Assembly (NCBI GenBank): GCA_003541895.1
Contig: DPLR01000305.1
Span: 1-8,125 of the forward strand
From: Cytophagales bacterium
GTDB taxonomy: Bacteria > Bacteroidota > Bacteroidia > Cytophagales > Cyclobacteriaceae
Direction of reading: 5' to 3'
Length of the DNA: 8,125 nt
Of this stretch, positions 7,844-8,125 are shown piece by piece. The notes under the pieces were generated by a model. The model saw nothing but the letters and a program-made list of their open reading frames with translations. It ran no database searches and was not told where the DNA came from. Position 1 is the stretch's first letter; every line of letters begins with the position of its first letter. The position numbers and the translations under genes are program-made.

Positions 7844-7882
7844 CTAGTTTCCAGTTTCCAGTTTCCGGCATCCAGCATCCAT
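7844..7882 (-). other. Possible 12-codon leader ORF ending directly before rsmH
   Basis: After the mraZ TAA come two bases overlapping GTG/ATG, and the ATG at 7882-7880 opens a 12-codon frame (MDAGCRKLETGN) ending in TAG at 7846-7844. The rsmH ATG follows with no gap and in the same frame. Most of the small frame is the spacer repeat array, so it may be an accident of the repeat. If translated, it could pass ribosomes from mraZ to rsmH across an otherwise untranslated 42-base gap. No codon-usage or conservation evidence is available from a frame this short. Confidence 0.15.
7846..7880. repeat. 7-base tandem repeat filling the mraZ-rsmH spacer
   Basis: Five consecutive 7-base units are seen on the plus strand: AGTTTCC three times (7846-7866), then GGCATCC and AGCATCC (7867-7880). 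In sense orientation they read GGATGCT, GGATGCC and three GGAAACT. The array covers almost the whole 42-base spacer between the mraZ stop and the rsmH start, so its copy number sets the distance between the two genes and the sequence of the rsmH leader. Confidence 0.9.
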
Positions 7883-7885
7883 CAC

Positions 7886-8125
7886 TTACTCGGTCAAATA
7901 CTTCGCTGCCAGCTTCGACAACTCACCGGGGTCTTGAATTAGATGTTTCTCATAAATGGCGGGATTCCACGCTTCAATCTTTGAGCCCGTGCCTACCAGC
8001 ATGGCGTCTTTGTCGATTTGCGCGTAAGTCAACATGTTTTTCGGAATGAGGAAGCGGCCGTTGCCGTCTAGCTCTACCGTGACCACGCCCGACAAAAAAT
8101 TCCGCTGGAGTTTGCGGTACTCTTC
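7886..8125 (-). CDS. mraZ: MraZ, dcw-cluster transcriptional regulator, C-terminal half
   Basis: The frame is open from the right edge (first codon at 8125-8123) to a TAA at 7888-7886, giving the last 79 residues of a protein normally near 150. The visible part holds the second SpoVT/AbrB-like DNA-binding repeat: EEYRKLQRNF leads into VTVELDGNGRFLIPKNM (15-31 of the fragment), then IDKDAMLVGTGSKIEAWN (37-54). The DxxGRxxIP pattern is the MraZ family hallmark. MraZ forms ring-shaped oligomers and binds direct repeats upstream of its own gene to control the dcw operon; that operator region would lie to the right of the window. A TTG at 8095-8093 could be mistaken for a start, but it is internal: the family-like reading continues upstream of it to the window edge. 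Confidence 0.95.
   Translation of the reverse strand, partial: EEYRKLQRNFLSGVVTVELDGNGRFLIPKNMLTYAQIDKDAMLVGTGSKIEAWNPAIYEKHLIQDPGELSKLAAKYLTE

Noticed and set aside
7886..8095. A short 69-residue gene starting at TTG 8095
   Set aside because: The open frame continues to the window edge with MraZ-like residues, so this is an internal codon of a partial mraZ.

Overview
The window is a nearly fully coding stretch of the division and cell-wall (dcw) cluster. All genes lie on the minus strand, so transcription runs from the right edge to the left: mraZ (3' part only), rsmH, an ftsL-type gene, ftsI, murE, mraY, murD and ftsW (5' part only). Both edges cut a gene. No RNA gene, mobile element, CRISPR array or gene-free stretch over 300 bases was seen.

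The likely source is a Bacteroidota bacterium, probably of the Cytophagia type; this is inference from protein features, not a database match. The reasons are: murF is missing between murE and mraY; FtsI carries a C-terminal PASTA domain although MurE has a meso-DAP (Gram-negative type) signature; MraY has the enlarged TM4-TM5 periplasmic loop and the N-terminus I associate with that phylum; FtsL is a weakly conserved small membrane protein with a coiled coil; and start codons generally lack a Shine-Dalgarno sequence and sit in A/T-rich context.

The genes cover successive steps of one process. MraZ is the cluster's transcription factor and RsmH methylates 16S rRNA. MurE and MurD add meso-diaminopimelate and D-glutamate to the UDP-MurNAc peptide. 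MraY moves the finished pentapeptide precursor onto the lipid carrier. FtsW polymerises the strands, FtsI crosslinks them at the septum, and FtsL belongs to the complex that activates FtsW-FtsI. Junctions are very tight: ftsL/ftsI overlap by 11 bases, ftsI/murE by 1, murE/mraY by 1 and mraY/murD by 4; rsmH/ftsL are 7 apart and murD/ftsW 12 apart. This suggests one transcript with translational coupling.

The least ordinary part is the mraZ-rsmH junction (about 7803-7885). It is the only loose junction. It holds two arrays of 7-base tandem repeats, one in the spacer and one inside the start of rsmH, on either side of the rsmH start codon. A second point is a perfect 9-base inverted repeat that fills the murD-ftsW junction. 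The remainder is a conventional dcw cluster, and I see no clear new multi-gene system.
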